34,980 nucleotides of DNA from Chryseobacterium luteum (GTDB taxonomy: Bacteria; Bacteroidota; Bacteroidia; Flavobacteriales; Weeksellaceae). Numbering within the stretch: the stretch's first letter is position 1; every line of letters starts with the position of its first letter. Where the stretch lies: the NCBI RefSeq assembly GCF_000737785.1, contig NZ_JPRO01000028.1, forward strand, positions 1 through 34,980, written 5' to 3'. Positions 24,075 through 32,729 of this stretch are shown piece after piece. A model generated the notes under the pieces. That model was not told where the DNA came from, did not search any database, and saw only the letters and a program-made list of their open reading frames with translations. The position numbers and the translations under genes were made by a program.

Positions 24075-25514
24075 ATGAAAAATATAATTGTAATCTTTCT
24101 TTGCCTTTTTTCAACACATCTGTTTTCTCAAAAAAGTACAAAAAACACTCAATTCGCTAAGCACACAAAAACAGATATCAAAGTTGACAAAACAAACAAA
24201 AAACTAATCAATCAAATTGATTCTGTAATGGTAAAATCCTATGAAAGAGGTTTATTCAATGGCAATGTCCTTATCGCTAAAAATAATAAAATCATCTATC
24301 AAAAATCATTTGGTTTTACTGATGAAACGAGACAAACAGCTTTAACTGATAAGTCAATATTCAACATAGGCTCTATTGCAAAGGAATTTAATGCAGTTGC
24401 CATAATAATTTTAGTTGAACGTGGTCTCCTTAATCTTGACGACAAGGTATCAAAATTTAATTTGGGATTACCAAAATGGGCAGAAAAAGTTACTATAAGA
24501 CATCTTCTTAATTATGCCAGCGGTATTCCTCCAATCGAGCAATTAAAACCCGAAAATGATGCAGAGGCGTGGAATATTTTGAGAAGCAACGACAGTCTAC
24601 TCTTTGAACCGGGAACTAGTTACAGGTATGATAATGGCAACGTCTTTTTGCAAAGAAGAATAATTGAAAAGGTAACCGGAATATCATTTGAAGAATTTGT
24701 TATTAAAAATATAGTTAAACCATTGAAAATGACCAATTCGGTATTTGATCCAAAATTTGGTTATAAAAACCGAACGTCCTGTTATGATTTTGATAATGTC
24801 AAATGTCCGGAGATGCAATTTATTAGCGGATGGCTCTGGGTAGATATCAATAATCTCTACAAATGGATTGAAGCTATGAACTCTAATCGTTTAATATCCA
24901 GAGAATCCCTTCAAACTTTGCTGAATAACCCGTATGCAATTGACGAAGGCGGGTCACTTGGCAGGTACATTGAAAAAGATGAGCTACAAAGACACAACGG
25001 AGTTTCTTATAAATTTGAATCCATCTTTTTAAACGATTTTAAAAATAATATGACAATCATTCTAGTGTCCAATAATCTAAATAGAGTTTGGGATTTAGGG
25101 TATATTATTCACAATTTAATGTTAGGGAAAGATTATGAAATTCCTAAAAAATCTGTTTATCAGGCAATAAGAAAAGAATCTCTCGACAACGTAAATAGAG
25201 CGATAGAGACTTATTATTTACTCAAAGAAAACTCTAAAAATGAATATAGTTTTGAGAACTCCGGAGAACTTAATAAGTTAGGATATGAATTATTAAGGCT
25301 TGGAAAAATCAATGAATCCATAACAATATTTAAATTGGCTACAAGCGAGTTTCCTAAAGATGCTAATCTTTTCGATAGTCTAGGAGAAGCTTATTTTACA
25401 GATAAGCAATACGATTTAGCGTTAGATAGTTATAAAAAAGCAATAAGTCTTGGTGGAACCAAAGGTAATGCAGAAAAAATGATAGAAAAAATCGAGAAAG
25501 AAATGGGGAAGTAA
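24075..25514 (+). CDS. Secreted serine hydrolase (beta-lactamase fold) with TPRs
   Basis: 479 residues. Signal peptide at 1-19 (ending LFSQK). Residues about 45-370 are a class C beta-lactamase/DD-peptidase-like domain: SIAK with nucleophile Ser100 and Lys103, Y185-D-N187 in the FEPGTSYRYDNGN stretch, and HNG at 307-309 as the third motif. Residues about 385-475 form TPRs (ELNKLGYELLRLGKINESIT, then LFDSLGEAYFTDKQYDLALD). Relatives act as esterases, D-amino-acid peptidases or penicillin-binding proteins; the true substrate cannot be told. A paralogue follows after 73 nt. Confidence 0.88.
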   Translation: MKNIIVIFLCLFSTHLFSQKSTKNTQFAKHTKTDIKVDKTNKKLINQIDSVMVKSYERGLFNGNVLIAKNNKIIYQKSFGFTDETRQTALTDKSIFNIGSIAKEFNAVAIIILVERGLLNLDDKVSKFNLGLPKWAEKVTIRHLLNYASGIPPIEQLKPENDAEAWNILRSNDSLLFEPGTSYRYDNGNVFLQRRIIEKVTGISFEEFVIKNIVKPLKMTNSVFDPKFGYKNRTSCYDFDNVKCPEMQFISGWLWVDINNLYKWIEAMNSNRLISRESLQTLLNNPYAIDEGGSLGRYIEKDELQRHNGVSYKFESIFLNDFKNNMTIILVSNNLNRVWDLGYIIHNLMLGKDYEIPKKSVYQAIRKESLDNVNRAIETYYLLKENSKNEYSFENSGELNKLGYELLRLGKINESITIFKLATSEFPKDANLFDSLGEAYFTDKQYDLALDSYKKAISLGGTKGNAEKMIEKIEKEMGK

Positions 25515-25587
25515 AACAGGCGCAAAATGTAACAACATCCTTTTCTTAATTGTCTTATTAAATACAGAATCAATTAATTATTTCTAA

Positions 25588-27099
25588 ATGAAAAAAATAC
25601 ACCTAATCCTACTGCTTTCTTTATCGTTGAATATTTTTGCACAAAATGTTAAGGATAAAATAAAATCATTCGAAGACAACCTGCTTAGTTGGGATACATC
25701 GAAAACAAAAAAATGGACTCTAAAAGAAAGAATGGCTTTCTACAATATGAATGCAGTAAGCATTGCGGTCATAAAAGATTATAAGATAGAGTGGACAAAA
25801 GCTTATGGCTATGCAGATGTTGCTGAAAACAGAAAAGCAACCCAGCAAACACTTTTTCAGGCTGCGTCTATTAGCAAGTCTATTAATAGTCTGGGTATTT
25901 TAAAATTGGTTGAACAAGGAAAATTAGGTTTGGACAATGACATCAATAATTACTTAAAAACCTGGAAATTTCCATACGATTCGGTTTCAAAAGGAAAAAA
26001 AATTTCTATTGCAGATCTGTTGGGTCATAAAGCCGGTTTGTCTGTTCACGGTTTCGGAGGCTATCAAAAAGGAAAAGAATTACCTGCCATAATACAAATT
26101 CTCGATGGACAAAAACCAGCCAATTCTCCTGCGGTTCGGTCTGTGTTTGAACCCAACCTCAAATTCCAATATTCAGGTGGCGGAACAACCATTTCACAAT
26201 TAATTCTTGAAAATAATACAGGAGAAAGGTATGAAGATTATATGCTTAAAAAAATTCTTTTACCATTGGGAATGAACAAAAGTTCTTACAATCAACCACC
26301 TTCTTTAGATAAAGAAAAATTACTTGCAACGGCTTATAATAACGGAAAAGAAGTAAAAGGTAAATATCATATTTATCCTGAAAAAGCCGCAGCCGGCTTA
26401 TGGACCAACCCAAATGATTTGGCAAAATATATAATCGAAACACAGTTGTCATTATTAGGTAAATCAAATAAGGTTTTATCAAAGGAAATGTCTGTAAAGA
26501 GAATTGAGAATAATTACGGTGTATTTCTGAATGATTTCAAAGGCACAAAATATTTCGGACATAGTGGTGGAAATGAAGGTTTTGTATGTTATTATATTGG
26601 AAGTGTTGAAGACGGAAACGGTCTAGTTGTAATGACTAACGGTAATAATTTTAAACTAATAGATGAAATCCTTTTAAGTATTGCCAGTTTGAACCAATGG
26701 AAAAACTATCCTATTGAACCCCAAAAAGAATCTATTGGTTTAACCATCAGAAAAGAATGTCTAAAAAATGTTGACAAAGGAATTGCATTGTACAAAGAAC
26801 TGAAAAAAAATAATCCAAATGATTATAACTTCTCCAATGAAAACGAATTGAACGGGCTTGGTTATGAATTTCTAAAAGATAATCAATTAGATGCAGCACT
26901 TAAGATTTTTAACTTAAATGTCGATCAGTTTCCAAAGTCAGGAAATGTTTATGACAGTCGCGGTGAAGCTTATTTTAATAAGAAAGAATATGCATTATCA
27001 AAAGGCGATTATCAGAAATCGCTGGAACTTGATCCAGCCAATCACAATGCGAAGGAAATGATTTTGAAAATCAACCAACTTTTGTCCACTCAAAAATAA
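25588..27099 (+). CDS. Secreted serine hydrolase (beta-lactamase fold) with TPRs, paralogue
   Basis: 503 residues with a signal peptide (ending NIFAQN). The three active-site motifs are Ser94-x-x-Lys97 (SISK), Tyr195-Ser-Gly197 (FQYSGGG) and His325-Ser-Gly327 (FGHSGG), an intact class C beta-lactamase/esterase set. C-terminal TPRs at about 405-495 (ELNGLGYEFLKDNQLDAALK, then VYDSRGEAYFNKKEYALSK) mirror those of the upstream gene, and the linker (SIGLTIRKECLKNVDKGI) is shared too, so the pair arose by duplication. The catalytic domains have diverged strongly, suggesting different substrates. It probably shares a transcript with its neighbour. Confidence 0.88.
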   Translation: MKKIHLILLLSLSLNIFAQNVKDKIKSFEDNLLSWDTSKTKKWTLKERMAFYNMNAVSIAVIKDYKIEWTKAYGYADVAENRKATQQTLFQAASISKSINSLGILKLVEQGKLGLDNDINNYLKTWKFPYDSVSKGKKISIADLLGHKAGLSVHGFGGYQKGKELPAIIQILDGQKPANSPAVRSVFEPNLKFQYSGGGTTISQLILENNTGERYEDYMLKKILLPLGMNKSSYNQPPSLDKEKLLATAYNNGKEVKGKYHIYPEKAAAGLWTNPNDLAKYIIETQLSLLGKSNKVLSKEMSVKRIENNYGVFLNDFKGTKYFGHSGGNEGFVCYYIGSVEDGNGLVVMTNGNNFKLIDEILLSIASLNQWKNYPIEPQKESIGLTIRKECLKNVDKGIALYKELKKNNPNDYNFSNENELNGLGYEFLKDNQLDAALKIFNLNVDQFPKSGNVYDSRGEAYFNKKEYALSKGDYQKSLELDPANHNAKEMILKINQLLSTQK

Positions 27100-27476
27100 A
27101 TCATACTTTTAATATTTAGTGACCGTAATTGTTCTGACATGACTTTTATTTCTGACAATTTCCCCGCTTATAACTGCGATAATCTTCTAGATTTTATATT
27201 AGATAGTTCGGCTCATCGTCTTTAGATAGTGAAAGATAATCGAAGTAAATTGAAGACCAACAACATCAATTTTGATTGTTTCAAATGCTTAAAGACAGAA
27301 ATGATCGGTTAAAATTAAATATAACTATACCTGCAAACTCACTTTATTCATCAGCTTTTTATGGCAGTGCTACAATAATAAAAGCTATGAAACACTCATT
27401 TTTTTTAAAAACAGATCATACAAATATCCTCTTTATTTAAACCTTTATGTACATGGGAAATCCTGTAGGATTAATT
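27100..27476. other. Intergenic stretch between convergent genes
   Basis: 377 AT-rich bases. I see no convincing gene, promoter or terminator. The only symmetry is a 14-base dyad AATCCT-GT-AGGATT at 27459-27472, close to the AraC stop. Confidence 0.5.
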
Positions 27477-28391
27477 TCAATTAAACGACTTCCTGAATTC
27501 CAAAGGCGAAACATCTGTCTTAGCTTTAAATAATTTACTGAAAGACTGCGAATGCTCAAACCCCAGTTCATAGGCAATTTCACTTACGGAAAGCTCAGTG
27601 GTAGAGAGTTTCTCTTTGGCTTTTTCAATCAGTTTTTCGTGGATGTGCTGCTGCGTGGTCTGTCCGGTCAAAGTTTTCAGCAGACTTCGCATATATTGCG
27701 GCGACATATTGAATTCATCAGAAAGAAACTGAACACTCGGTAGACCTTTAGTTTTAAAATCATCTCTTTCAAAATAATCATTGAGCAGAATTTCCAATTT
27801 TTCTAAAAACTGATGGTGTGCTTTGTGACGGGTAATAAACTGTCGCTGATAAAACCGTTCGGAATAATTCAAAAGTGTTTCCAGCTGAGAAATAATAATG
27901 TTCTGACTGAATTTATCAATGTTGGTCTGATATTCCTGCTTGATGTTTTCGACAATTTGTTGCACTTTCGTTTCCTCATCTTCCGATAAAAAAAGAGCTT
28001 CATTGACAGAATAATCAAAGAATTCATATTTCCTGATTGCAGTTGCCATTGTGGTATTCCAGAGAAAATCCGGATGAATCATCATCATCCATCCGGAAGG
28101 ATTTTTGCCGTGCTCTTCCCGTATAATGCTTAAAATCTGATGAGGCGCCATACAAAACATCACGCCTTCATCAAAATCATAATCCTGCTGCCCGTATCTG
28201 TATTTATGATTCATATCTCGTTTGACAGAAATCATATAAAAATCGAATATCAAACTTTGCTTTCCACTTTCTGTAGATGGTGCCATATCTTCAAAATTGA
28301 TCACACTGATGAGCGGATGTTTTGGCTTCGGCAAGCCCCGCAAGGTGTGGAATTGTGAGATGGTTTTTATTCTTATCGGCGAATCAGGCAT
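27477..28391 (-). CDS. AraC family regulator, paralogue A
   Basis: 304 residues. The N-terminal half is the AraC-type sensor found in Bacteroidota (RIKTISQFHTLRGLPKPKHP, then FDEGVMFCMAPHQ, then GWMMMIHPDFLW). Residues about 200-304 are the two helix-turn-helix motifs (LPSVQFLSDEFNMSPQYMRS and LSVSEIAYELGFEHSQSFSK, then LFKAKTDVSPLEFRKSFN). The last about 65 residues are almost the same as in paralogue B at 29419 (2-3 changes), while the sensor halves are much more different. It is divergently placed neither to an operator-bearing gene nor in an operon: the epimerase-like gene lies 33 nt upstream on the same strand. Confidence 0.93.
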   Translation of the reverse strand: MPDSPIRIKTISQFHTLRGLPKPKHPLISVINFEDMAPSTESGKQSLIFDFYMISVKRDMNHKYRYGQQDYDFDEGVMFCMAPHQILSIIREEHGKNPSGWMMMIHPDFLWNTTMATAIRKYEFFDYSVNEALFLSEDEETKVQQIVENIKQEYQTNIDKFSQNIIISQLETLLNYSERFYQRQFITRHKAHHQFLEKLEILLNDYFERDDFKTKGLPSVQFLSDEFNMSPQYMRSLLKTLTGQTTQQHIHEKLIEKAKEKLSTTELSVSEIAYELGFEHSQSFSKLFKAKTDVSPLEFRKSFN

Positions 28392-28424
28392 TGGTTTAAT
28401 ATTTAATGAATATAAAGGTACAGA

Positions 28425-29324
28425 TTATTGTGGCTCAGATAAATAAACGTTGTCCAAATCTTCCATCAAAGTCGGATGTTGAGGATTCCAACCTAAATTT
28501 GCCTTAGTTTCTTCGCTTGAAGTCAGATTATTAAGCTTTGCAAAATGTGCAAACCAGCCGAAATGTTCTGCAGTTTCGTCATTTGTAAGAGAAACAACCG
28601 GAATGTTCAGTTTTTCTGCAATAAAAGTTGCAATATCTTTAAAAGGAATTCCCTGTTCTGCAACTGCGTGATATCTCGTCCCGCTTTCAAAAGGGTTTTC
28701 CAAAGCCAATCGGTATAATTTTGCGGCATCCAATCTGTGAACTGCCGGCCAGAAATTATCGCCATCATTAATGATAGCAGATTTTGCTTTTTGCCTTGCA
28801 ATATTGATTAAAGTCGGGACGAATCCAATAATATCTCCTTTGCCGTGAACGGATGGCGACAATCTAACGACGGCAACTTTTACACCTTTTTCGGCAACAG
28901 CATCGGCTGCATTTTCTGTCGCAATTCTTGGATGTGGATTGTTTGCGTTAAAGTCTTTTTCTGTGGTAATTCCATCTTTTGAAAAAAGGGCAGTTCCAGA
29001 TGTGATTAGAAAAGGTTTTTCAGTTCCTAATAAAGCTTCGCCGATGGCTTCAATCACTTTTTCATCCAATTTGCACATCTCTTCGAATCTTGTGAAATCG
29101 TGGACAAATCCTAAATGGATTACTGCATCTGCAATTTCGGCTCCTGATTTCAGACTTTCAAAATCGTTTAAATCTCCACGATGTGCTTCAGCTCCGGCTG
29201 CAATCAATTTATTTGCCGATTCTTCCGAACGGGCCAATCCCAAAACCTGGTGTCCATTAGCCAATAATTCATGTACTACGGCTGTTCCTACGAAACCTGT
29301 TGCGCCTGTAACAAATACTTTCAT
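28425..29324 (-). CDS. NAD-dependent epimerase/dehydratase-like SDR
   Basis: 299 residues from the ATG at 29324, where MKVFVTGATGFVGTAVVHEL begins; the frame is open for 67 more codons upstream but that part crosses the promoter and operator. The Rossmann motif GATGFVG and the strand HRGDLNDFESL are clear. The usual active site Tyr-x-x-x-Lys of extended SDRs is not apparent; instead there is ITSGTALFSKDG, seen in atypical SDRs. It probably binds NADPH and reduces a small molecule. Its promoter carries two TGTAGCCGAAAA boxes. It lies between the two AraC paralogues on the same strand. Confidence 0.88.
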   Translation of the reverse strand: MKVFVTGATGFVGTAVVHELLANGHQVLGLARSEESANKLIAAGAEAHRGDLNDFESLKSGAEIADAVIHLGFVHDFTRFEEMCKLDEKVIEAIGEALLGTEKPFLITSGTALFSKDGITTEKDFNANNPHPRIATENAADAVAEKGVKVAVVRLSPSVHGKGDIIGFVPTLINIARQKAKSAIINDGDNFWPAVHRLDAAKLYRLALENPFESGTRYHAVAEQGIPFKDIATFIAEKLNIPVVSLTNDETAEHFGWFAHFAKLNNLTSSEETKANLGWNPQHPTLMEDLDNVYLSEPQ

Positions 29325-29355
29325 TTTAATATATTTTTGATATAAATTAATGAAG

Positions 29356-29362
29356 CAAAGTT
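29356..29362 (-). promoter_or_regulatory. -7-like promoter element of the epimerase-like gene
   Basis: The minus strand has AACTTTG, 31 nt before the start codon. It resembles the TAnnTTTG element and occurs at the same distance (21 bases) from the operator boxes as AACTTTG does in the SDR promoter at 31344. Confidence 0.5.
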
Positions 29363-29383
29363 CAGATTTCGATTTTGTACTCC

Positions 29384-29416
29384 TGTAGCCGAAAAGTATT
29401 TTGTTGTAGCCGAAAA
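29384..29416. promoter_or_regulatory. Direct repeat operator (AraC-type), copy 1
   Basis: TGTAGCCGAAAA occurs at 29384-29395 and again, identical, at 29405-29416, start-to-start 21 bp (two helical turns). Seen from the epimerase gene the pair lies just upstream of the -33 region. The distal box ends 3 nt from the stop codon of AraC paralogue B. AraC proteins typically bind two direct half-sites 21 bp apart. Confidence 0.65.
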
Positions 29417-29418
29417 AA

Positions 29419-30333
29419 TTAATTAAAAGACTTCCTGAATTCCAAAGGCGAAACATCAGTTTTAGCTTTAAACAGTTTACTGAATGACTGCGAATGCTCA
29501 AATCCCAATTCATAAGCAATTTCACTTACAGAAAGATTGGTTGTAGAGAGTTTCTCTTTAGCTTTTTCAATCAGTTTTTCGTGGATGTGCTGTTGTGTGG
29601 TTTGTCCTGTTAAAGATTTTAATAAACTTCCAAGATAATTCGTTGAGATATTAAGCTGTTCTGCGATGTAATTGGCAGTTGGCAATCCTTTGTCAATCAC
29701 GTTATCATTAAAGAAATCTTCAAGAACGATTTCCAATTTCTCTAAAATCTGATGATTGCTCTTTTTCCTGGTGATGAATTGTCGCTGATAAAATCTTTCG
29801 CAGTAATTTAAGATAACTTCAATCTGCGAAATGATGATATTTTGGGTAAACTGGTCAATTCCCGACTGATATTCCTTTTCAATGCCTTTAAAAAGTCCGA
29901 TCAAAGTCTCTTCTTCTTTTTCGGAAAGGAATAATGCTTCGTTCACATCATAACCGAAAAATTTATAATTATTAATGGTTTTTGCCAAAGGTGTGTTCCA
30001 GATAAAATCGGGATGAAAAGCGAGAAGATATCCGGAAGGTTTCACATCAGATTTACTGATAATCATTTTCACGACTTGTCTTGGCGCAATGAAGCACATC
30101 AGACCTTCATCAAAATCATACTGACTCTGCCCATAATGAAGTTTCCCCTGAATATCTCTTTTAAAACCCATAAAATACAGATCCTGAACCCAGCTGATTT
30201 CCGATTCTTCAATCTGATATTCCACCAAACTGTAATCCACCAAGCTAATGAGTGGATGTTGTGGCTTCGGCAATCCCGAAATCCGGTGAAATTCCGAGAT
30301 GGTGTCTATCGTATATAATTTTCTGTTATTCAT
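29419..30333 (-). CDS. AraC family regulator, paralogue B
   Basis: 304 residues, the same length and layout as paralogue A. Sensor domain: ISEFHRISGLPKPQHPLISL, then FDEGLMCFIAPRQ. DNA-binding domain: LPTANYIAEQLNISTNYLGS and LSVSEIAYELGFEHSQSFSK. The C-terminal region from LTGQTTQQHIHEKLIEKAKE to the end is identical to paralogue A except for about two residues, and the DNA is also very similar there. Both probably recognise the same DNA but respond to different signals. It is upstream of the epimerase-like gene, with the operator boxes in the gap, and downstream of the SDR gene at 30469. Confidence 0.93.
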   Translation of the reverse strand: MNNRKLYTIDTISEFHRISGLPKPQHPLISLVDYSLVEYQIEESEISWVQDLYFMGFKRDIQGKLHYGQSQYDFDEGLMCFIAPRQVVKMIISKSDVKPSGYLLAFHPDFIWNTPLAKTINNYKFFGYDVNEALFLSEKEEETLIGLFKGIEKEYQSGIDQFTQNIIISQIEVILNYCERFYQRQFITRKKSNHQILEKLEIVLEDFFNDNVIDKGLPTANYIAEQLNISTNYLGSLLKSLTGQTTQQHIHEKLIEKAKEKLSTTNLSVSEIAYELGFEHSQSFSKLFKAKTDVSPLEFRKSFN

Positions 30334-30433
30334 TTGTTGATATTTATTGTTTTTGGGTCAAATGCAATTCGCGTTTCATAATTGGTGTTTGCAATCAATT
30401 TTCGTTCACGCTCATTTCATAACTTTAAAATTG

Positions 30434-30462
30434 AAAGGCAACAGCAAGAAACTGTTGCCTTT
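30434..30462 (-). terminator. Terminator of the SDR gene
   Basis: Stem AAAGGCAACAG / CTGTTGCCTTT (11 bp) with a 7-nt loop, 7 nt after the SDR stop; the minus strand continues CAATTTTAAAG. It separates the SDR gene from AraC paralogue B. Confidence 0.75.
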
Positions 30463-30468
30463 ACAAAT

Positions 30469-31308
30469 TTAATAATCTGTAGATGTACTTAGCGTTTTAT
30501 AGTCAGAAATTTCACTTTGAAGCGCATTTAATTTATTCCCGGCAATGCCAAATGCATCAGAACCTAAAACCAAATGAACCGGCGGATTTTCCATTGCTAC
30601 CAATTCTATTAATGCTACAGCTGCTTTTTCAGGGTCGCCCGGCTGATTTCCGTTGATGTCTTTTTCGTGCGCTGTTTGAAGTTGTCTTGCAACAGTATAT
30701 TCTTCAATTTCAGTTTTCGGGGTACGAAGTGAACCGCCCGTTAAGAAATCTGTTCTGAAATATCCAGGATAAACAACGGTTGCATTCACTCCAAATTCTT
30801 TTACCTCTGCAGCCAAAGCTTCTGTAAAACCTACGACTGCAAACTTTGTTGCGCAGTAAATTCCCCAGCCTGCAAATTCTCCGGTAAGCCCGCCAATTGA
30901 AGCGATGTTGATGATTGAGCCGCTTTTTTGAGCTCTTAAATGGGGCATTGCTTTTCTGATGACATTCAAAGAACCGAAAACATTCGTGTCAAAGTTTTGA
31001 CGGCTTTCAAGGTCAGTAATTTCTTCTAAAGTTCCCAACTGTCCGTAACCTGCGTTGTTTACTACAGCATCCAGTTTTCCAAATTTCCCTACTGTTTTTG
31101 CAACTGCTGTTTCAACAGAATTTTCGTTGATCAAGTCAACTTCGAGCGGAAGAAACTTTGAATTTTCCTCACTTACAGCTTTCTGAAGCTCAGCAACATT
31201 TCTTGAAGTCGCTGCCACGGAATATCCTTCGGCTAATAATCTTTTTACTAAAGTTAAACCTAAACCTTTTGAAGCTCCTGTCACGAACCATACTTTTTTT
31301 GTGTCCAT
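30469..31308 (-). CDS. Short-chain dehydrogenase/reductase (classical SDR)
   Basis: 279 residues. The cofactor motif TGASKGLG (residues 10-17), NNAGYG, catalytic Ser in NIASIGG and the Tyr-x-x-x-Lys in IYCATKFAV are all intact, so this is an active NAD(P)H-dependent oxidoreductase. The C-terminal part (NQPGDPEKAAVALIELVAME) matches the SDR subgroup of NADPH-dependent carbonyl reductases. Its promoter contains direct repeats of the same type as those in front of the epimerase-like gene, so the two are probably co-regulated. A terminator follows. Confidence 0.94.
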   Translation of the reverse strand: MDTKKVWFVTGASKGLGLTLVKRLLAEGYSVAATSRNVAELQKAVSEENSKFLPLEVDLINENSVETAVAKTVGKFGKLDAVVNNAGYGQLGTLEEITDLESRQNFDTNVFGSLNVIRKAMPHLRAQKSGSIINIASIGGLTGEFAGWGIYCATKFAVVGFTEALAAEVKEFGVNATVVYPGYFRTDFLTGGSLRTPKTEIEEYTVARQLQTAHEKDINGNQPGDPEKAAVALIELVAMENPPVHLVLGSDAFGIAGNKLNALQSEISDYKTLSTSTDY

Positions 31309-31343
31309 TTTGATTGTTTTTAATTTGGTTAATTTTTACAGTA

Positions 31344-31350
31344 CAAAGTT
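31344..31350 (-). promoter_or_regulatory. -7-like promoter element of the SDR gene
   Basis: The minus strand has AACTTTG, 35 nt before the SDR start and 21 bases from the proximal repeat box, the same layout as at 29356. Confidence 0.5.
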
Positions 31351-31371
31351 GAGAAACAATGAAAATTTAGC

Positions 31372-31404
31372 TGTAACTGAATCAAAGACTATTGTAGCCA
31401 AAAC
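31372..31404. promoter_or_regulatory. Direct repeat operator (AraC-type), copy 2
   Basis: TGTAGCCAAAAC at 31393-31404 and a degenerate copy TGTAACTGAATC at 31372-31383, 21 bp apart start to start. The layout (box, 21 bp, box, 21 bases, AACTTTG) is the same as in front of the epimerase-like gene. Confidence 0.6.
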
Positions 31405-31622
31405 AAAGATTTTAAGTTTTCCGATTTCCAAATACCTATTATAAAGTGGTTTATTTTGAATAATTTCTAAAAACAGTCCGTTCGGAATGGGACTGCCTGA
31501 CAGATACGCTGTAAAGTCTTCAAAACCCAATTTTAATTAAAATAAATCTTATTTCATAACGCTTTGGTGTAAAAATAGATAGGTTATAAGCATCAACTCT
31601 ATGTATTCAAAACCATCACCAT

Positions 31623-32627
31623 ATGAAATCAGAAAACAACTTAGAAAAAAGAAGTCTCAGAGGTAAAACCGTAGTCGTTACGGGAGGAAGCAGCGGAGTC
31701 GGAAGAGCTGCCGTAGAAGCATTTGCACTGGAAGGATGCAACATCGTCATCGCAGCCCGCGGACAGGAAGCTCTGGACGAAACCTTACACCTTTGCAACG
31801 AACTTGAAATAAAGGCAATCGCTGTTCCTACCGATGTTTCTGTTGCGGAAGAAGTAGATAATTTAGTCAAAAAAGCCCTCCTTGAGTTTGGGCGAATTGA
31901 TATCTGGGTAAACAACGCCGGAGTTATGGCAAGCGGCAAGTTTGAAGAAATCCCGATGTCACTCCACGAGCAGGTCATCAAAACCAATCTCTTCGGATAT
32001 ATGCACGGGGCTTACAGTGTACTTCCGGTTTTCAAGGAACAGAACGAAGGAATCCTGATCAACAATGTATCGATCGGCGGATTTATGCCCGCTCCTTACA
32101 GCGCAGTCTATTCTTCTACAAAATTCGGGATCCGTGGAATGATGGAATGTCTTCAGGGAGAAATTTCAGATTTTGCAGACATCCATATTGCCAATCTGTA
32201 TCCCCAGATTCAGCGTTCGACGGGAAATTCACATTCGGCAAAGTATTCCGGACTGGATTTTAAAGTTCCGCCTTTCGCATCAGATCCGAGAGACACCGCA
32301 GCTAAGATTGTACAACTCGCCAAAGAGCCACAAAAAGATCTTTTCCCCGATTTTACTTCAAGAGCCTTAGTCAATATTTATGAAATGTTTCCGAAAGCAA
32401 TCATCAACACGGCTTCTGCCGGAATGAGACTGATGATGAGGTTGAAAAACGGCGAACCCACTTCTGGAAATGTCCTTGAACCTTCTTCTGAACCCCACCA
32501 GATTTATGGAGACACCCTATTGCCCGTTCCGGGTAAAAAAACAAAAATGGCACTCGTTGCAGGTCTTGGATTAGGTTTAGCCTATATGATATTCAGATCG
32601 AGAAATTCAAATGACGATGAGGTTTAA
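31623..32627 (+). CDS. Membrane-anchored short-chain dehydrogenase/reductase
   Basis: 334 residues. SDR core at about 12-260: TGGSSGVG, NNAGVMASG, NNVSIGG and the catalytic Tyr-x-x-x-Lys in VYSSTKFGIRG. It is followed by an extension with a hydrophobic segment near residues 310-325 (ALVAGLGLGLAYMIF) and a charged tail (RSRNSNDDEV), so it is anchored to the membrane with the catalytic domain in the cytoplasm. The extension is longer than in classical SDRs (about 250 residues). The substrate is unknown. It is transcribed away from the other SDR and has its own terminator. I see no TGTAGCC repeats in front of it. Confidence 0.92.
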   Translation: MKSENNLEKRSLRGKTVVVTGGSSGVGRAAVEAFALEGCNIVIAARGQEALDETLHLCNELEIKAIAVPTDVSVAEEVDNLVKKALLEFGRIDIWVNNAGVMASGKFEEIPMSLHEQVIKTNLFGYMHGAYSVLPVFKEQNEGILINNVSIGGFMPAPYSAVYSSTKFGIRGMMECLQGEISDFADIHIANLYPQIQRSTGNSHSAKYSGLDFKVPPFASDPRDTAAKIVQLAKEPQKDLFPDFTSRALVNIYEMFPKAIINTASAGMRLMMRLKNGEPTSGNVLEPSSEPHQIYGDTLLPVPGKKTKMALVAGLGLGLAYMIFRSRNSNDDEV

Positions 32628-32650
32628 TTCATAAAAATATACTATCAACC

Positions 32651-32690
32651 AACAAACCCCGATTTATAATCGGGGTTTGTTTATTTTATT
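32651..32690 (+). terminator. Rho-independent terminator
   Basis: A 14-bp perfect stem (AACAAACCCCGATT / AATCGGGGTTTGTT) with a 3-nt loop and T-rich tail (TTATTTTATT). Confidence 0.9.
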
Positions 32691-32729
32691 AATTATTTAC
32701 TTAAAAGCATTTTGAAGTCTGGCAAAACC

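Larger units (their letters stand above)
31309..31622. other. Divergent regulatory region
   Basis: These 314 bases separate the SDR at 30469 from the anchored SDR at 31623. They hold the AACTTTG element and the direct repeats described separately, and a small dyad CAGTCC / GGACTG at 31474-31495. A 64-codon minus-strand frame (31336-31530) crosses the operator and is probably not a gene. Confidence 0.5.

Noticed and set aside
28939..29340. 133-codon plus-strand frame opposite the epimerase-like gene
   Set aside because: Antisense shadow of the clear Rossmann-fold gene; composition (serine/proline-rich) is what the reverse frame would give.
29325..29525. 67-residue N-terminal extension of the epimerase-like gene
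   Set aside because: It would precede the Rossmann motif, cross the AACTTTG element and the operator boxes, and overlap the end of AraC paralogue B.
31336..31530. 64-codon minus-strand frame upstream of the SDR
   Set aside because: It runs over the direct-repeat operator and promoter, matches no family I know and has no promoter of its own.
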